64,000 nucleotides of DNA from positions 124,001 through 188,000 of the forward strand of contig NZ_FOSL01000002.1 of NCBI RefSeq assembly GCF_900114255.1. Direction: 5' to 3'. Numbering within the stretch: position 1 is the first letter of the stretch; every line of letters starts with the position of its first letter. The position numbers were made by a program, and so were the translations under genes. Source of the DNA: Neomesorhizobium albiziae. Lineage in GTDB: Bacteria > Pseudomonadota > Alphaproteobacteria > Rhizobiales > Rhizobiaceae. Positions 33,567 through 42,857 of the stretch are shown here, piece after piece. The notes below the pieces were generated by a model. The model was not told the origin of the DNA. It saw only the letters and a program-made list of their open reading frames with translations, and made no database searches.

Positions 33567-33593
33567 CAAGTATTCCCGTTTCGCAGATAACCT

Positions 33594-34199
33594 CTAAAAC
33601 GCGGTCCGCGACTTGAGCGCCGCCGCGAGCGTTCCCTCGTCGAGATAATCGAGTTCGCCGCCCACCGGCACCCCATGCGCCAGCCGCGTCACCTTCACCT
33701 CGAAGCCTTCCAGCTGGTCGGTCAGGTAATGCGCCGTGGTCTGGCCCTCGACGGTGGCATTAACCGCCAGGATCACTTCGGCAACACCGCCTTCGGCAAC
33801 CCGCGCCACCAGTTGCCTGATGTTCAGCTGGTCGGGCCCGATGCCGTCGAGCGGCGACAGCGTGCCGCCGAGCACATGGTAGCGGGCGCTCATGGTGCCG
33901 GCCCGCTCAAGCGCCCACAGGTCCGCGACATCCTCGACGACGATCAGGATGGCGCCGTCGCGGCGCGGATCGGTGCAGATCGTGCAGGGGTCGCTGGTGT
34001 CGACATTGCCGCAATTCGAGCAGACCCGCACCTTTTCGACGGCCTCGGCCATGGCGCCGGCCAGCGGCGCCATCAGCTGTTCCTTCTTCTTGATCATGTG
34101 GAGTGCTGCTCGCCGCGCCGAGCGAGGCCCGAGCCCCGGCACCTTGGCCAGAAGCTGGATCAGACGTTCGATTTCGGGACCGGCGACTCGCTTCGACAT
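33594..34199 (-). CDS. recR: Recombination mediator protein RecR
   Basis: 201 aa. N-terminal helix-hairpin-helix ([20 protein letters not shown]), a C4 zinc finger ([16 protein letters not shown]), and a Toprim domain ([19 protein letters not shown]) define RecR. With RecO and RecF it loads RecA at gaps. In many bacteria it follows dnaX-ybaB; here dnaX and ybaB are about 4 kb away on the other strand, so that ancestral cluster has been split. ATG 34199 starts the normal [15 protein letters not shown]-terminus. Confidence 0.96.
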   Translation of the reverse strand: MSKRVAGPEIERLIQLLAKVPGLGPRSARRAALHMIKKKEQLMAPLAGAMAEAVEKVRVCSNCGNVDTSDPCTICTDPRRDGAILIVVEDVADLWALERAGTMSARYHVLGGTLSPLDGIGPDQLNIRQLVARVAEGGVAEVILAVNATVEGQTTAHYLTDQLEGFEVKVTRLAHGVPVGGELDYLDEGTLAAALKSRTAF

Positions 34200-34258
34200 C
34201 GGTTTGGTTTAGGATTTTTCCGCCGCGAAGGGAATTGCCGGCGCTCCCCGCGGTTACA

Positions 34259-35179
34259 TCAGACGGGATCGCGCCCCCTTGCGTGATCGAATATCCACCG
34301 GCGGAAAGCCAGCACCCCCGGCTGCTCCCGGCGTCCAGGGGCGGTCGCCAGCCGATATTGCAGGTCGGAGACGACGCTTTCGGTGAAGCAGCGCATCAGC
34401 CGGCCGGCCAGGAGATCGTCGGCCACCAGCGAACTGCGCACCAGGGCAAAACCCAGCCCCTGCCGGCAAGCGTCCAGCATTTCCGTAAAAGTCCGGTAGC
34501 TGGGGCCGCCATCGAAATCGATCGCATCCCTGGCATCCCCGCGATCTCCATAGAGTTCGGCGTGCCAGCGGCGCCAGTCGAGCATCGTGTGGCGGGCGCC
34601 GTCGTAACGCAGCAATGGCGCGACCAGCATCGCATCCCGTTCCGGCAGGATGCGGAAGATTTCGGGCGCGCAGACCGCGAACTCCTCGTCCGTTGTAAGC
34701 TGTTCGGTTCCGTCTTCCGCCACCCCGCTCAACCGGATCGCGACGTCGATATCCTCGTCGGCCAGTCCGGCGCGCCGGTACTGCACCGTCACGCTGACAT
34801 CGATGTCGGGATGGTTATTGCAAAAGTCGATCAGACGTGGCGCCAGCCATTGCGCCGAAAATTCCGGCGTTGTCGAGATGCGCAGTTTCGGGTTGCCGAC
34901 CGAACGGCGCGCGCGCTCCAGCGCCCGTTCCAGATCTTCGAGCGCCTGAACGACATCGGGAAGAAGCCCCTGCCCCAGCGCCGTCAGTTCGACGCCGCGA
35001 CGGTCACGCACGAACAGCCGCCCGCCGATCCACGCTTCGAGCTGTGCGATCTGATGGCTGACGGCTGTCTACGTCACAGCCAGCACGTCGGACGCGACCG
35101 TGAAGCTTTTCGCACGCGCCACGGCGACGAAGGCGCGCAATGTCTGCAACGGCGGCAGCATACTGGGCAATGTTTGCAT
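34259..35179 (-). pseudogene. LysR-family regulator inactivated by one nonsense codon
   Basis: From ATG 35179 (MQTLPSMLPPLQTLRAFVAV) the frame encodes a normal LysR HTH, but codon 37 is TAG (35069-35071) in the recognition helix, where relatives read VTQxAVSHQI. After it the frame continues without another stop through the whole effector domain to 34259 (250 further codons from an internal start). A single CAG to TAG change explains this. The remaining frame lacks half of the HTH and would not bind DNA. It could also be readthrough or a sequencing error. It lies divergent from a 56-aa gene at 35251. Confidence 0.85.
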
Positions 35180-35250
35180 GAAAATTCCTCATGCACAGGC
35201 TGACGATTGTTCGTTTTACGTCACTCGATCATGCCAGCAGACTGGTATTC

Positions 35251-35421
35251 ATGGAAGAACTCTGGTCCACGGTCATGAGAAAAATTTCTGGAATTCTGCG
35301 TCTGACGCGACGTTTTAAGTGGCGCCGCAAGACGGCCGGTTCGGCTCCGCCGGCCTGGCTCGGCGACGATGTCGGCCTCAAGCACAAGCCGACAAGGCGT
35401 TCCTGGCATGACTATCTCTAA
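35251..35421 (+). CDS. 56-aa basic protein divergent from the LysR pseudogene
   Basis: A short frame starting at ATG 35251 (MEELWSTVMRKISGILRLTR), with a basic amphipathic middle and a C-terminus containing WLGDDVGL and RRSWHDYL. The WLGDDVGL stretch faintly recalls the L-DIGL motif of DUF1127 proteins, which are often divergent from LysR genes in rhizobia, but the match is weak. The ribosome site is poor. Its place opposite the LysR gene suggests it is, or was, the regulated target. Confidence 0.45.
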   Translation: MEELWSTVMRKISGILRLTRRFKWRRKTAGSAPPAWLGDDVGLKHKPTRRSWHDYL

Positions 35422-35444
35422 GGGAGCGTTGGCAGCTAAGACTG

Positions 35445-35885
35445 TCAGGTCCCTCGATCCGGCAGTTTCAGTTCCCGCAAGGGTGAGCCGCCGTCGATGA
35501 ACAATCGCCCGCCGGGGACGAGAGCTGCGGCGATGCGCGGGAGCGCCTTGGCGCCTGCCGAGGGATGGCGTCCGTCGAGCGCGCCGACGCGCACGGCAAA
35601 TGCGATATCGAATGGCGCCTCGCCCGCTTCGAGGACGAAATCCTCGGCGGCGACGCAGCGCAGGCTGAGCCGGCCGGCAGCGATCAGCTCGGCCGAACCG
35701 TCGCGGGCCTGGCCGATGGCCTTTGCCGAGCGATCGATGGCGAGGATATGGCCGTTTCCGATCCTGACTGCCACCGCACGCGCCGCCGCCCCCGGTCCGC
35801 AGCCGATCTCGAGCACGCGCATCCCGTCGCGCAGCGGCAGCGCTTCGACGATTTCGGCAAGGCGTGGCGAGAGGTCGGCGCTCAC
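35445..35885 (-). CDS. Short class I SAM-dependent methyltransferase
   Basis: 146 aa. Motif I VLEIGCGPGAAARAVA, an acidic loop ending AIDRSAKAIGQAR and VPGGRLFIDGG show a SAM-binding Rossmann fold. It is shorter than typical methyltransferases and lacks a recognisable substrate cap. GTG 35885 overlaps the upstream stop (GTGA), so it is coupled to the Dabb gene. Substrate unknown. Confidence 0.85.
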   Translation of the reverse strand: MSADLSPRLAEIVEALPLRDGMRVLEIGCGPGAAARAVAVRIGNGHILAIDRSAKAIGQARDGSAELIAAGRLSLRCVAAEDFVLEAGEAPFDIAFAVRVGALDGRHPSAGAKALPRIAAALVPGGRLFIDGGSPLRELKLPDRGT

Positions 35886-36172
35886 AGCGGCACGTAGTCG
35901 ATTTCGGTGAAGGCGGCGACTTCCGGCACCCAGCGGTCGCGCACGAAGGCGACATGGTCGGGATGATCGTTGTAGCCGGAATAGGCGGCCTGGTCGGCGA
36001 ACTCCATCGAGAAGCCGAAGCGATAATCGTTCTTCGGGCTGACCTGGCGCAGCTGTTCGAATTTCTGGACGCCGGGAATGGCTGCGAGCACTTTCGCCGC
36101 CGCCAGAAACGCGGTTTCTTCGGAAGATCCCTCCCTATGCCTCAAGCGGAATGCGACGGTGTGCCTGATCAT
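35882..36172 (-). CDS. Dabb-domain (stress-responsive A/B barrel) protein
   Basis: 96 aa single Dabb domain: MIRHTVAFRLRH, IPGVQKFEQLRQVSPKNDYR, DQAAYSGYNDHPDHVAFV. These small dimeric barrels act as stress proteins or in catabolism of unusual substrates. ATG 36172 follows GAGGAACC; an extra five codons upstream are unlikely. It sits 26 bp after nudC and is coupled to the methyltransferase, so nudC-dabb-methyltransferase is probably one operon. Confidence 0.88.
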   Translation of the reverse strand: MIRHTVAFRLRHREGSSEETAFLAAAKVLAAIPGVQKFEQLRQVSPKNDYRFGFSMEFADQAAYSGYNDHPDHVAFVRDRWVPEVAAFTEIDYVPL

Positions 36173-36198
36173 GGTTCCTCGCTGCACGATGGAAAATC

Positions 36199-37137
36199 TC
36201 AGGCGCTTTCGGCCCAGGCGCGGATCAGCGCGTGGGCGATGGCGCCTTTCGGCGGTGTGAAGATGCCGTCCGGGTGCCTACGGTCGAGGGCGGCCAGCGC
36301 TTCGTCGCGCGAGAACCAGCGGCAGGCCTCCAGTTCGGCATCGAGGGTGATGTCCTCGTTCAGCGCTTCGCCGAAACAGCCGATCATCAGCGAATAGGGA
36401 AACGGCCACGGCTGGCTGGCGTGATAGACGACGCGGCCGAGCCGGATGCCGGCCTCCTCGAACGTCTCGCGCCGCACCGCATTCTCGATCGTCTCACCCG
36501 GCTCGATGAAGCCGGCAAGTGCCGAGAACATGCCGGGGCCGAAATGCGGCCCGCGCCCGAGCAGGCATTTGTCCTTTGTCACCGAAAGCATGATGGCGAC
36601 GGGATCGGTGCGCGGGAAATGCAGGGTTTCGCAGGCCGGGCAGAAGCGCTTGTAGCCGCCGGCGCGCATCTGCGAAGGCTGGCCGCATTTGCTGCAGAAA
36701 CGGTGCGAGCTGTGCCAGGCAAGCAGCGATGCCCCTTGCGCCAGCGCGCCGAGGTCGGGTGCGGCGAGCAGCCCCTGGATATAGACGGAGCGGTAATCGA
36801 TCGCCTTGATGCCGTCGGGCAGCTGTTCGGGGTCGAGCCCGGCGGGCGCGGCCAGCACCGGCCCTTGCGGCGTCTCGCCAAGCAGCACGGCGTGTTGCAG
36901 CTTCGCGCCCAGCGCCGAAGCGTCTGCAACCGGGTAATAGGGCTCGAAGCCGGCGCCGTTGACCTTGAGATGGATGCGGCCGGCGCGCATCAGGAGAACA
37001 CGCACCCGGGGATCGGCGAGCGCCCGTTCGACGCAATCGTCGGTGCGCTTCTCGGACTGCCGGTCGATCAGGTTGCCGGCAAAGCCGACAGACTGGCTGG
37101 GCTCGTGCAAAGGAGCGTCGAACAGCGAAAAACTCAT
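36199..37137 (-). CDS. nudC: NAD(+) diphosphatase / NADH pyrophosphatase
   Basis: 312 aa. It has an N-terminal NUDIX-like domain, then a zinc ribbon with FCSKCG and FCPACE. A complete Nudix box (GFIEPGETIENAVRRETFEE) and the NudC-specific SQPWPFP motif complete the assignment. NudC hydrolyses NAD(H) and removes NAD caps from RNA. Length and domain order are standard. It ends 26 bp before the Dabb gene and begins 26 bp after the HIT gene, forming a nucleotide-metabolism run on this strand. Confidence 0.96.
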   Translation of the reverse strand: MSFSLFDAPLHEPSQSVGFAGNLIDRQSEKRTDDCVERALADPRVRVLLMRAGRIHLKVNGAGFEPYYPVADASALGAKLQHAVLLGETPQGPVLAAPAGLDPEQLPDGIKAIDYRSVYIQGLLAAPDLGALAQGASLLAWHSSHRFCSKCGQPSQMRAGGYKRFCPACETLHFPRTDPVAIMLSVTKDKCLLGRGPHFGPGMFSALAGFIEPGETIENAVRRETFEEAGIRLGRVVYHASQPWPFPYSLMIGCFGEALNEDITLDAELEACRWFSRDEALAALDRRHPDGIFTPPKGAIAHALIRAWAESA

Positions 37138-37163
37138 CTATTCCTCGTGCCGGAAGGATGGGC

Positions 37164-37583
37164 TTACAGCGCCGCGCGGACCTGCTGGGCGAGGCGGTGC
37201 AGGTCCTCGCGCCGGTAGGGTTCGCGCATGCCATAGCCCCAGACGGGACCTGGCCAGCCCGCATCGCCTTCGCTGCGCGCGATGACATGGACATGGAGCT
37301 GGCGCACGATATTGCCAAGGGCGGCCGAATTGATCTTGGTGCAGCCGGTCATTTTCTTGAGGCCCTGCGCGACCATGTTGGTCTCGAAGGTGAGCATCGC
37401 CTGGTCGAGCGGCGTCAGGTCGTGGATTTCCTCGACGCCCGGTCGCTGCGGCACCAGCAGAAGCCAGGGCCAGCGCTTGTCGTTCATGATGCGCAGCTCG
37501 CACAAGCCAAGCCACATGACCTGCTCGCTGTCGGCCTCCAGCTTGCGGTCGAGCTCAAATCCGGCCTTCTGGCCCGGCAGCAT
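37164..37583 (-). CDS. HIT-family protein
   Basis: 139 aa. The histidine triad appears as QLHVHVIAR in the C-terminal half, and WPWLLLVPQRPG with EIHDL earlier are typical of the HIT fold. HIT proteins hydrolyse dinucleoside polyphosphates or adenylate conjugates, consistent with the neighbouring nudC. The start at ATG 37583 gives MLPGQKAGFELDRKL, the usual N-terminus. Exact substrate unknown. Confidence 0.92.
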   Translation of the reverse strand: MLPGQKAGFELDRKLEADSEQVMWLGLCELRIMNDKRWPWLLLVPQRPGVEEIHDLTPLDQAMLTFETNMVAQGLKKMTGCTKINSAALGNIVRQLHVHVIARSEGDAGWPGPVWGYGMREPYRREDLHRLAQQVRAAL

Positions 37584-37701
37584 TGGCGTTTCCCTCGATT
37601 ATAGGTTGAGGCTAGAGTGCCGGCCCTTTGCCTGCAAGCGATTCATTGGCGCTTGGCGTTCGGGACTTGCAATCTCGGCCGCAATCCCCGATATGAAACG
37701 C

Positions 37702-37800
37702 GGGAGGTTGGTGGTGGACGATCCACTCGCCAACCGGGTCAGGTCCGGAAGGAAGCAGCCCTAACGAGCCCGGAACGGGTCATTGTTCCAGCCTCCCACC
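37702..37800 (+). ncRNA. ffs: Signal recognition particle RNA (4.5S, small bacterial type)
   Basis: The invariant core GGTCAGGTCCGGAAGGAAGC is followed by AGCCCTAAC. The ends pair (GGGAGG at the 5' side, CCTCCC at the 3' side), giving one long hairpin of about 99 nt. Its position directly before dnaX is the usual rhizobial location. It binds Ffh for co-translational membrane targeting. End coordinates are accurate to a few bases. Confidence 0.95.
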
Positions 37801-37912
37801 TCTTCCCATTCGCCCCGATTGCCGGCCGCGTCATTGACGGCGCCAGACGATGCGGGCGAAACTCTTTTCGAGGAATCGGCCACCGGACCTGGCCGCTGGA
37901 GCAGACGGGCGG

Positions 37913-39730
37913 ATGAGCGAAGCCGGAAACATCGACAAGGGCAAAGCCGGCGGCGCCTACCGGGTGCTCGCCCGCAAATACCGCCCTTCCGATTTTGCCG
38001 GCCTGATCGGTCAGGAGCCGATGGTCCGCACGCTGACCAACGCCTTTTCCGCCGGGCGCATCGCGCAGGCGTGGATGCTGACCGGCGTGCGCGGTGTCGG
38101 CAAGACGACAACCGCCCGCATCCTTGCCCGCGCGCTGAACTACAAGACCGCCACCGTGAACCAGCCTTCCGTCGATCTCTCGGTGCCGGGCGAACATTGC
38201 CAGGCCATCATGGAAGGCCGCCATCCCGACGTCATCGAGATGGACGCCGCCTCGCACACCGGCATCGACGACATCCGCGACATCATCGAGCAGGTGCGCT
38301 ATGCGCCGGTTTCGGCCCGCTACAAGGTCTACATCATCGACGAAGTGCACATGCTGTCGACACAGGCCTTCAACGGCCTGTTGAAGACGCTGGAAGAGCC
38401 GCCGCCGCATGTGAAGTTCATCTTCGCCACCACCGAAATCCGCAAGGTTCCGATCACCGTTTTGTCGCGCTGCCAGCGCTTCGACCTGCGCCGCATCGAC
38501 GCTGCGGTGATCAAGGGCGACCTCGCCCGCATCGCCGGGCTGGAGGGCATCGATGTCGAGGACGAGGCGCTGGCGATGATCGCGCGCGCCGCCGAAGGCT
38601 CGATGCGCGACGCCCAGTCGATCTTCGACCAGTCGATCGCCCATGGCGCCGGCACGGTGACCGCCGAGGCGGTGCGCTCCATGCTGGGTCTTGCCGACCG
38701 CGCCCGCATCATCGACCTGTTCGAGAACCTGATGAAGGGCGAGGTCGGGGCCGCACTCGACGAATTCCGCGCGCAATACGACACCGGCGCCGACCCGGCG
38801 ACCGTGCTCACCGACCTTGCCGAATTCAACCATCTGGTGACCAGGCTGCGTTTCGTGCCGTCGGCCGCCGACGATGCGTCGCTGTCGGAAGACGAACGCC
38901 GGCGCGGGCTGGAGTTCGCCCGGTCGCTGCCGGTAAGGGTGCTGTCGCGCACCTGGCAGATGCTGTTGAAGGGTATTCCCGAGGTGCAGGCGTCGAACCG
39001 CCCGGTCAGCGCCGGCGAGATGGTGCTGATTCGCATCGCGCACGCCGCCGACTTGCCGACGCTGGACGAAGCGCTGAAAACGCTCGACCAGGCCGGCAAC
39101 GCACCGACACAGCGGCCTTCGCTGCGCGCGCCTACAGTTCCCGCGGGTGGCGGGGGCAATGGCGTCAGCGCCACGGCGCAGACGCGGATCGCGGCAGGCG
39201 CCGGCGGCAGCTTCCAGACGATGCGGTTGGTCGAGACGCAGCCCGCCGTCGAGCCGGTCGCGCCACCGCAGCCCGAGCCCGTCACTGATGCGCCCGCCGT
39301 TTCGATCCGATCGCTGGCCGATATCGCCGCCCTTGCCGACCAGAACCGCGACATGGCGTTCAAGGTGCTGATCAAGCGCTGCGTTCGGCCGGTCAAGATC
39401 GAGAATGGCCGCATCGACGTCAGCCTCACGGCGGAGGCGCCGAAGACGCTCATCAGCGACCTCAACGCCAATTTGCAGAAATGGACGGGACGGCGCTGGA
39501 TCGTTTCGGTTTCGCGCGAGGAAGGCGGCCAGACGCTTTCCGAGATGGAGACCAGCCGCCGCGAGACGGCCTTCAGCGACGCCCGCGCCGACCCGACGGT
39601 GGCGGCGATCCTCGCGCGCTTTCCCGGCGCCAAAATCATCGACGTGCGCATTCCCGACGCGCCGGAAGCTGCCGAGGACGACCAGCAGGCGCCGGTCGAT
39701 CCGGCTGCCGACGACGAAGACGAAAACTGA
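37913..39730 (+). CDS. dnaX: DNA polymerase III subunit tau/gamma
   Basis: 605 aa. Clamp-loader AAA+ features: Walker A GVRGVGKTTTAR (58-69), Walker B YIIDEVHML, sensor FIFATTEIRKVP. A Pro/Ala linker (about 400-480) leads to the tau C-terminal domain. Of the four zinc cysteines of E. coli DnaX only one remains (GEHCQAIME), a substitution pattern I recall from other alphaproteobacteria. ATG 37913 (MSEAGNIDKG) is preferred to an upstream start within the SRP-dnaX spacer. It is followed 26 bp later by ybaB, the conserved dnaX-ybaB pair. Confidence 0.96.
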   Translation: MSEAGNIDKGKAGGAYRVLARKYRPSDFAGLIGQEPMVRTLTNAFSAGRIAQAWMLTGVRGVGKTTTARILARALNYKTATVNQPSVDLSVPGEHCQAIMEGRHPDVIEMDAASHTGIDDIRDIIEQVRYAPVSARYKVYIIDEVHMLSTQAFNGLLKTLEEPPPHVKFIFATTEIRKVPITVLSRCQRFDLRRIDAAVIKGDLARIAGLEGIDVEDEALAMIARAAEGSMRDAQSIFDQSIAHGAGTVTAEAVRSMLGLADRARIIDLFENLMKGEVGAALDEFRAQYDTGADPATVLTDLAEFNHLVTRLRFVPSAADDASLSEDERRRGLEFARSLPVRVLSRTWQMLLKGIPEVQASNRPVSAGEMVLIRIAHAADLPTLDEALKTLDQAGNAPTQRPSLRAPTVPAGGGGNGVSATAQTRIAAGAGGSFQTMRLVETQPAVEPVAPPQPEPVTDAPAVSIRSLADIAALADQNRDMAFKVLIKRCVRPVKIENGRIDVSLTAEAPKTLISDLNANLQKWTGRRWIVSVSREEGGQTLSEMETSRRETAFSDARADPTVAAILARFPGAKIIDVRIPDAPEAAEDDQQAPVDPAADDEDEN

Positions 39731-39756
39731 TTTTGTTCCTGGTATAGGAGACGACG

Positions 39757-40080
39757 ATGAAGGATCTGCTCGGCCTGATGGGCAAGGCGAAGGAGATGCA
39801 GGCCAAGTTTCAGGCCATGCAGGATGAGATCGCCACGCTCGAGGCGACCGGGCAGGCCGGTGGCGGCCTGGTGCAGGTGACGCTGACCGGCAAGTTCGAG
39901 ATGAAGTCACTGAAGATCGACCCATCGCTGTTCAAGGAAGACGAGGTCGAAATCCTCGAGGACCTGCTGCTGGCCGCCCACAACGACGCCAAGGCCAAGG
40001 TCGAGACGGTGATGCAGGAAAAGACCAAGGCGCTGACCGCCGGCCTGCCGATCCCGCCGGGCATGAAGCTGCCGTTCTAA
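39757..40080 (+). CDS. ybaB: YbaB/EbfC-family nucleoid-associated protein
   Basis: 107 aa. [20 protein letters not shown] and the C-terminal [14 protein letters not shown] are standard YbaB features, as is the [11 protein letters not shown] strand. It forms small dimers that bind DNA in the nucleoid. It is co-oriented with dnaX and preceded by TAGGAGACGACG. The usual third partner recR is not next to it but at 33594 on the opposite strand. Confidence 0.95.
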   Translation: MKDLLGLMGKAKEMQAKFQAMQDEIATLEATGQAGGGLVQVTLTGKFEMKSLKIDPSLFKEDEVEILEDLLLAAHNDAKAKVETVMQEKTKALTAGLPIPPGMKLPF

Positions 40081-40191
40081 CGGAACAGGCAGTAGCAAAG
40101 AGCCGAGGTCCTTTCCGACTTCGAGCCATGCGTGACGGGGCAGCCGAAAAAGCGGTTTGCTCAGGCTCTGATGCCGGGCTTTATTCACTGC

Positions 40192-41235
40192 CTACTGCCC
40201 TAAAACCACCACCCCGATCCCGAGGCCCTCGAAAGAATCCATCGCCATCAGCGCGGCGGGGGCTTCGTCGAGGCTGAGACGTTTGCCGACGAGTTTTTCG
40301 GGCGCGAGCTTGCCGGCAGCGATCATGTCCATCATGGCGCTGTAGCGGAACGCCTGCATGCCGTGGCTGCCGAGGATTTCCAGCTCGTAGGCGATCACCC
40401 GGTCCATCGGAATTTTCGGATGGCTGTGGTCGCCCACCATCAGCCCGACCTGCACATGGCGGCCGCGCCGGCGCAGATTGGCGATGGAATTGAAGCATGT
40501 CGCGGGATGGCCGAGCGCATCGATGGAGACATGCGCGCCGCCCTTGGTGATTTCCCGGACAGCCCCGACCACATCCTGCCGGCTCGATGCATTGACGGTG
40601 GCGACCGCGCCGATCTGCCTGGCGAAATCGAGCTTGTCGTCGGCGATGTCGACGGCAATCACATTGGCGCCCATTGCCGAGGCGATCATCACCGCCGAAA
40701 GCCCGACGCCGCCGCAGCCGTGAACGGCGACCCATTCTCCCGGCCGCACGCGGCCCTGATCGACGATTGCCCGAAACGAGGTGACGAAACGGCAGCCGAG
40801 ACTGGCGGCGGTAACGAAATCGAGCGTTTCCGGCAGCCGAACCAGATTGGTGTCGGCGAAGTCGACCGCGACATATTCGGCGAAGGAACCCCAGGCGGTG
40901 AAGCCGGGCTGGAACTGGTTCTCGCAGACCTGATGGTTGCCGGAATTGCATTCGTCACAATGGCCGCAGCCGCCGACGAACGGCACCGTGACGCGGTCGC
41001 CCTCACGCCAGCGTGTCACCCGGTTGCCGACCGCTTGCACGGTGCCTGCAAGCTCGTGCCCGGGCACATGCGGAAGCCTTATGTCCGGGTCGTGCCCCAT
41101 CCAGCCGTGCCAGTCGCTGCGGCAAAGGCCGGTGGCTTCCACCTTGATGACGACGCCGCCCGGCGACGGGGTGGGATCAGTGACGTTCCGCAGGCTCGGC
41201 GGCTGGCGAAACTCTTCGAAGAGGACGGCTTTCAC
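40192..41235 (-). CDS. Zinc-dependent alcohol dehydrogenase (MDR family)
   Basis: 347 aa. It has catalytic zinc ligands in [13 protein letters not shown] and GHELAGTV, four structural-zinc cysteines ([18 protein letters not shown]) and an NAD(P) site [16 protein letters not shown]. The protein is a medium-chain dehydrogenase close to putative alcohol/aldehyde dehydrogenases; the substrate is unassigned. The start is GTG 41235 (MKAVLFEEF), preceded by CCGGGAACC; the long open frame upstream has no homology. Monocistronic, with no regulator beside it. Confidence 0.92.
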   Translation of the reverse strand: MKAVLFEEFRQPPSLRNVTDPTPSPGGVVIKVEATGLCRSDWHGWMGHDPDIRLPHVPGHELAGTVQAVGNRVTRWREGDRVTVPFVGGCGHCDECNSGNHQVCENQFQPGFTAWGSFAEYVAVDFADTNLVRLPETLDFVTAASLGCRFVTSFRAIVDQGRVRPGEWVAVHGCGGVGLSAVMIASAMGANVIAVDIADDKLDFARQIGAVATVNASSRQDVVGAVREITKGGAHVSIDALGHPATCFNSIANLRRRGRHVQVGLMVGDHSHPKIPMDRVIAYELEILGSHGMQAFRYSAMMDMIAAGKLAPEKLVGKRLSLDEAPAALMAMDSFEGLGIGVVVLGQ

Positions 41236-41356
41236 GGCGGTTCCCGGAATGATGGCAGGGCGGCGGGCCGGTGAGCGGCCCGCTGATTGCCATAGCACGT
41301 TTTGCCCGGCCAGCGACCTCCGCTGTTTGTGCCAGAAAATCCGCCCCTTGCCGATC

Positions 41357-41872
41357 TCAGGCGCCGGCCACGGCGCCTTTGGACGGCTGCCTTTCGCTCT
41401 CCAGCAACCGATCCAGTTGCGAGAAGCTCGCCTCGACGCCATCGGCCATGCCGGTGGCCAGCGCGCCGTCGCGCGCCTCTCGCGACACGTAAAGAACGGT
41501 CTGCGTCAACAGCGTGCGGCCGGCCTGTTCGGTGAGGACGACGGTGTCGATTGCCTCGCCACCGGTCCAGTCCTCGTCGAAGAGTTCGGTGGCGACGATG
41601 CGCTCCGGACGGACGATCTCACGGTAGACGCCGCTCATGCCCATCGAGCGGCCGTCGTCATGCACCCAGATGTAGCGCAGCGCGCCGCCGACCGTGAGGT
41701 CGATCTGGCATACCGCCAGCTTCCAGCCCTCCGGACCGTGCAGCCAGCGCTTCAGCAGCGCGGGAACCGTCCATGCATCGAAGACAAGGTCGCGCGGCGC
41801 CTGGAAGTGCCGCATCATCCTGATCTCACGGTCGCTGGGTGTGGTGACTTCGACTGTGACGAAGCTGTTCAT
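41357..41872 (-). CDS. SRPBCC (AHSA1-like) protein
   Basis: 171 aa START-like/AHSA1 domain: [37 protein letters not shown] and the C-terminal [15 protein letters not shown] helix are typical. These small proteins bind hydrophobic ligands. ATG 41872 follows GGAGGCCCCG. It is the third gene of an ArsR, PhnB-like, SRPBCC series, a common set in rhizobia in which the ArsR protein probably represses all three. Ligand and purpose unknown. Confidence 0.9.
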   Translation of the reverse strand: MNSFVTVEVTTPSDREIRMMRHFQAPRDLVFDAWTVPALLKRWLHGPEGWKLAVCQIDLTVGGALRYIWVHDDGRSMGMSGVYREIVRPERIVATELFDEDWTGGEAIDTVVLTEQAGRTLLTQTVLYVSREARDGALATGMADGVEASFSQLDRLLESERQPSKGAVAGA

Positions 41873-41937
41873 CGGGGCCTCCCTGGCATCGTGTTGCGCG
41901 GGACCGGCCTCCGGGCCGTTCCCGCCATCCCATCCGG

Positions 41938-42387
41938 TTATCCCGCATACGCCTCGCGCAGCGTGGGGATATCGATCTTGGTCATCTTCATCATCGCCTG
42001 CATGACGCGGCCGGCCTTTTCGGCATCCGGGTCGCTCATCAGGTCCAGGAGGACGGACGGCGTGATCTGCCAGGAGAGGCCGAACTTGTCCTTCAGCCAG
42101 CCGCATTGGCCCTTCGAGCCGCCTTCGGAGAGTTTTTCCCAGTAGAAATCGACCTCGTCCTGGTCCTTGCAGTCGACCACGAAGGAGGTCGCTTCGGTGA
42201 ACTTGAAGTGCGGGCCGCCATTGAGAGCGGTGAATTCGATCCCTTCGAGTTCGAACGAAGCGGTGAGCACGCTGCCGCCATTGCGCATCGTCTTGCCCTT
42301 CTTCGCGTTCTTGAAGACCGAGGTGTAGAAATCGACGGCCTCTTCGGCCTGGGTGTCGAACCAGAGGAACGGCGTAATCTTTTGCAT
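41938..42387 (-). CDS. PhnB-like VOC-family protein
   Basis: 149 aa. MQKITPFLWFDTQAEEAVDF and FYWEKLSEGGSKGQCGWLKD with FGLSWQITP identify the PhnB-like glyoxalase/bleomycin-resistance branch, once annotated as 3-demethylubiquinone methyltransferase. It is probably a small metal-binding dimer; the substrate is unknown. Encoded between the ArsR gene (93 bp upstream) and the SRPBCC gene (65 bp downstream), all co-directional, so one operon is likely. Confidence 0.9.
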   Translation of the reverse strand: MQKITPFLWFDTQAEEAVDFYTSVFKNAKKGKTMRNGGSVLTASFELEGIEFTALNGGPHFKFTEATSFVVDCKDQDEVDFYWEKLSEGGSKGQCGWLKDKFGLSWQITPSVLLDLMSDPDAEKAGRVMQAMMKMTKIDIPTLREAYAG

Positions 42388-42480
42388 GATTGTCTCCGTT
42401 GGTAATCAAAGTTGATATTGCTGTCTTTTTTCGCCCTGCCGACCGAGGACGAACCGTCGATCGGCGATCCGACAGCGGCT

Positions 42481-42843
42481 CTACCTTTTTTTGCCGGGGG
42501 CGGATTTGGAGGGTGGCGTGACGCGCTGAAGCTCGTCCAGCAGCGCGTCGAGGCGCAGGAAATTGCCCTCCCAGATCGCCCGGTAGCGCTCCAGCCATTC
42601 ATTGGCTTCGGCGAGCGGTTTGGCCTCCAGACGGCACGGCCTGCGTTGCGCGTCACGCCCCCTGGAGATCAGCCCGGCGCCTTCCAAAACCTTCAAATGC
42701 TTGGAAATCGAGGGCTGGCTCATGGCGAAGGGTTCGGCGAGTTCCATGACCGTCGCCTCTCCATCGATCAGCCGGGCGAGGATCGCCCTCCGGGTCGGAT
42801 CGGCAAGTGCGGCGAAGGTCTGGTCGAGGCGTCGGGGGTCCAA
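42481..42843 (-). CDS. ArsR-family transcriptional repressor
   Basis: 120 aa winged HTH: LADPTRRAILARLIDGEATV, PFAMSQPSISKHLKVLEGAG, then a Trp/Leu-rich C-terminal helix (WLERYRAIWEGNFLRLDALL). No metal-site cysteines are present, so it is not a classical metal sensor but the type linked to SRPBCC genes. The start is TTG 42843 with GGAG eight bases upstream. An AT-rich repeated sequence at 42858-42884 lies exactly where its operator should be. Confidence 0.9.
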   Translation of the reverse strand: MDPRRLDQTFAALADPTRRAILARLIDGEATVMELAEPFAMSQPSISKHLKVLEGAGLISRGRDAQRRPCRLEAKPLAEANEWLERYRAIWEGNFLRLDALLDELQRVTPPSKSAPGKKR

Positions 42844-42857
42844 GTTTATAACTCCAA

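Noticed and set aside
37739-39925. Very long open frame on the minus strand opposite dnaX
   Set aside because: It is a GC-rich shadow of dnaX: low-complexity Arg/His/Gly-rich translation, no family motifs, and it also covers the SRP RNA.
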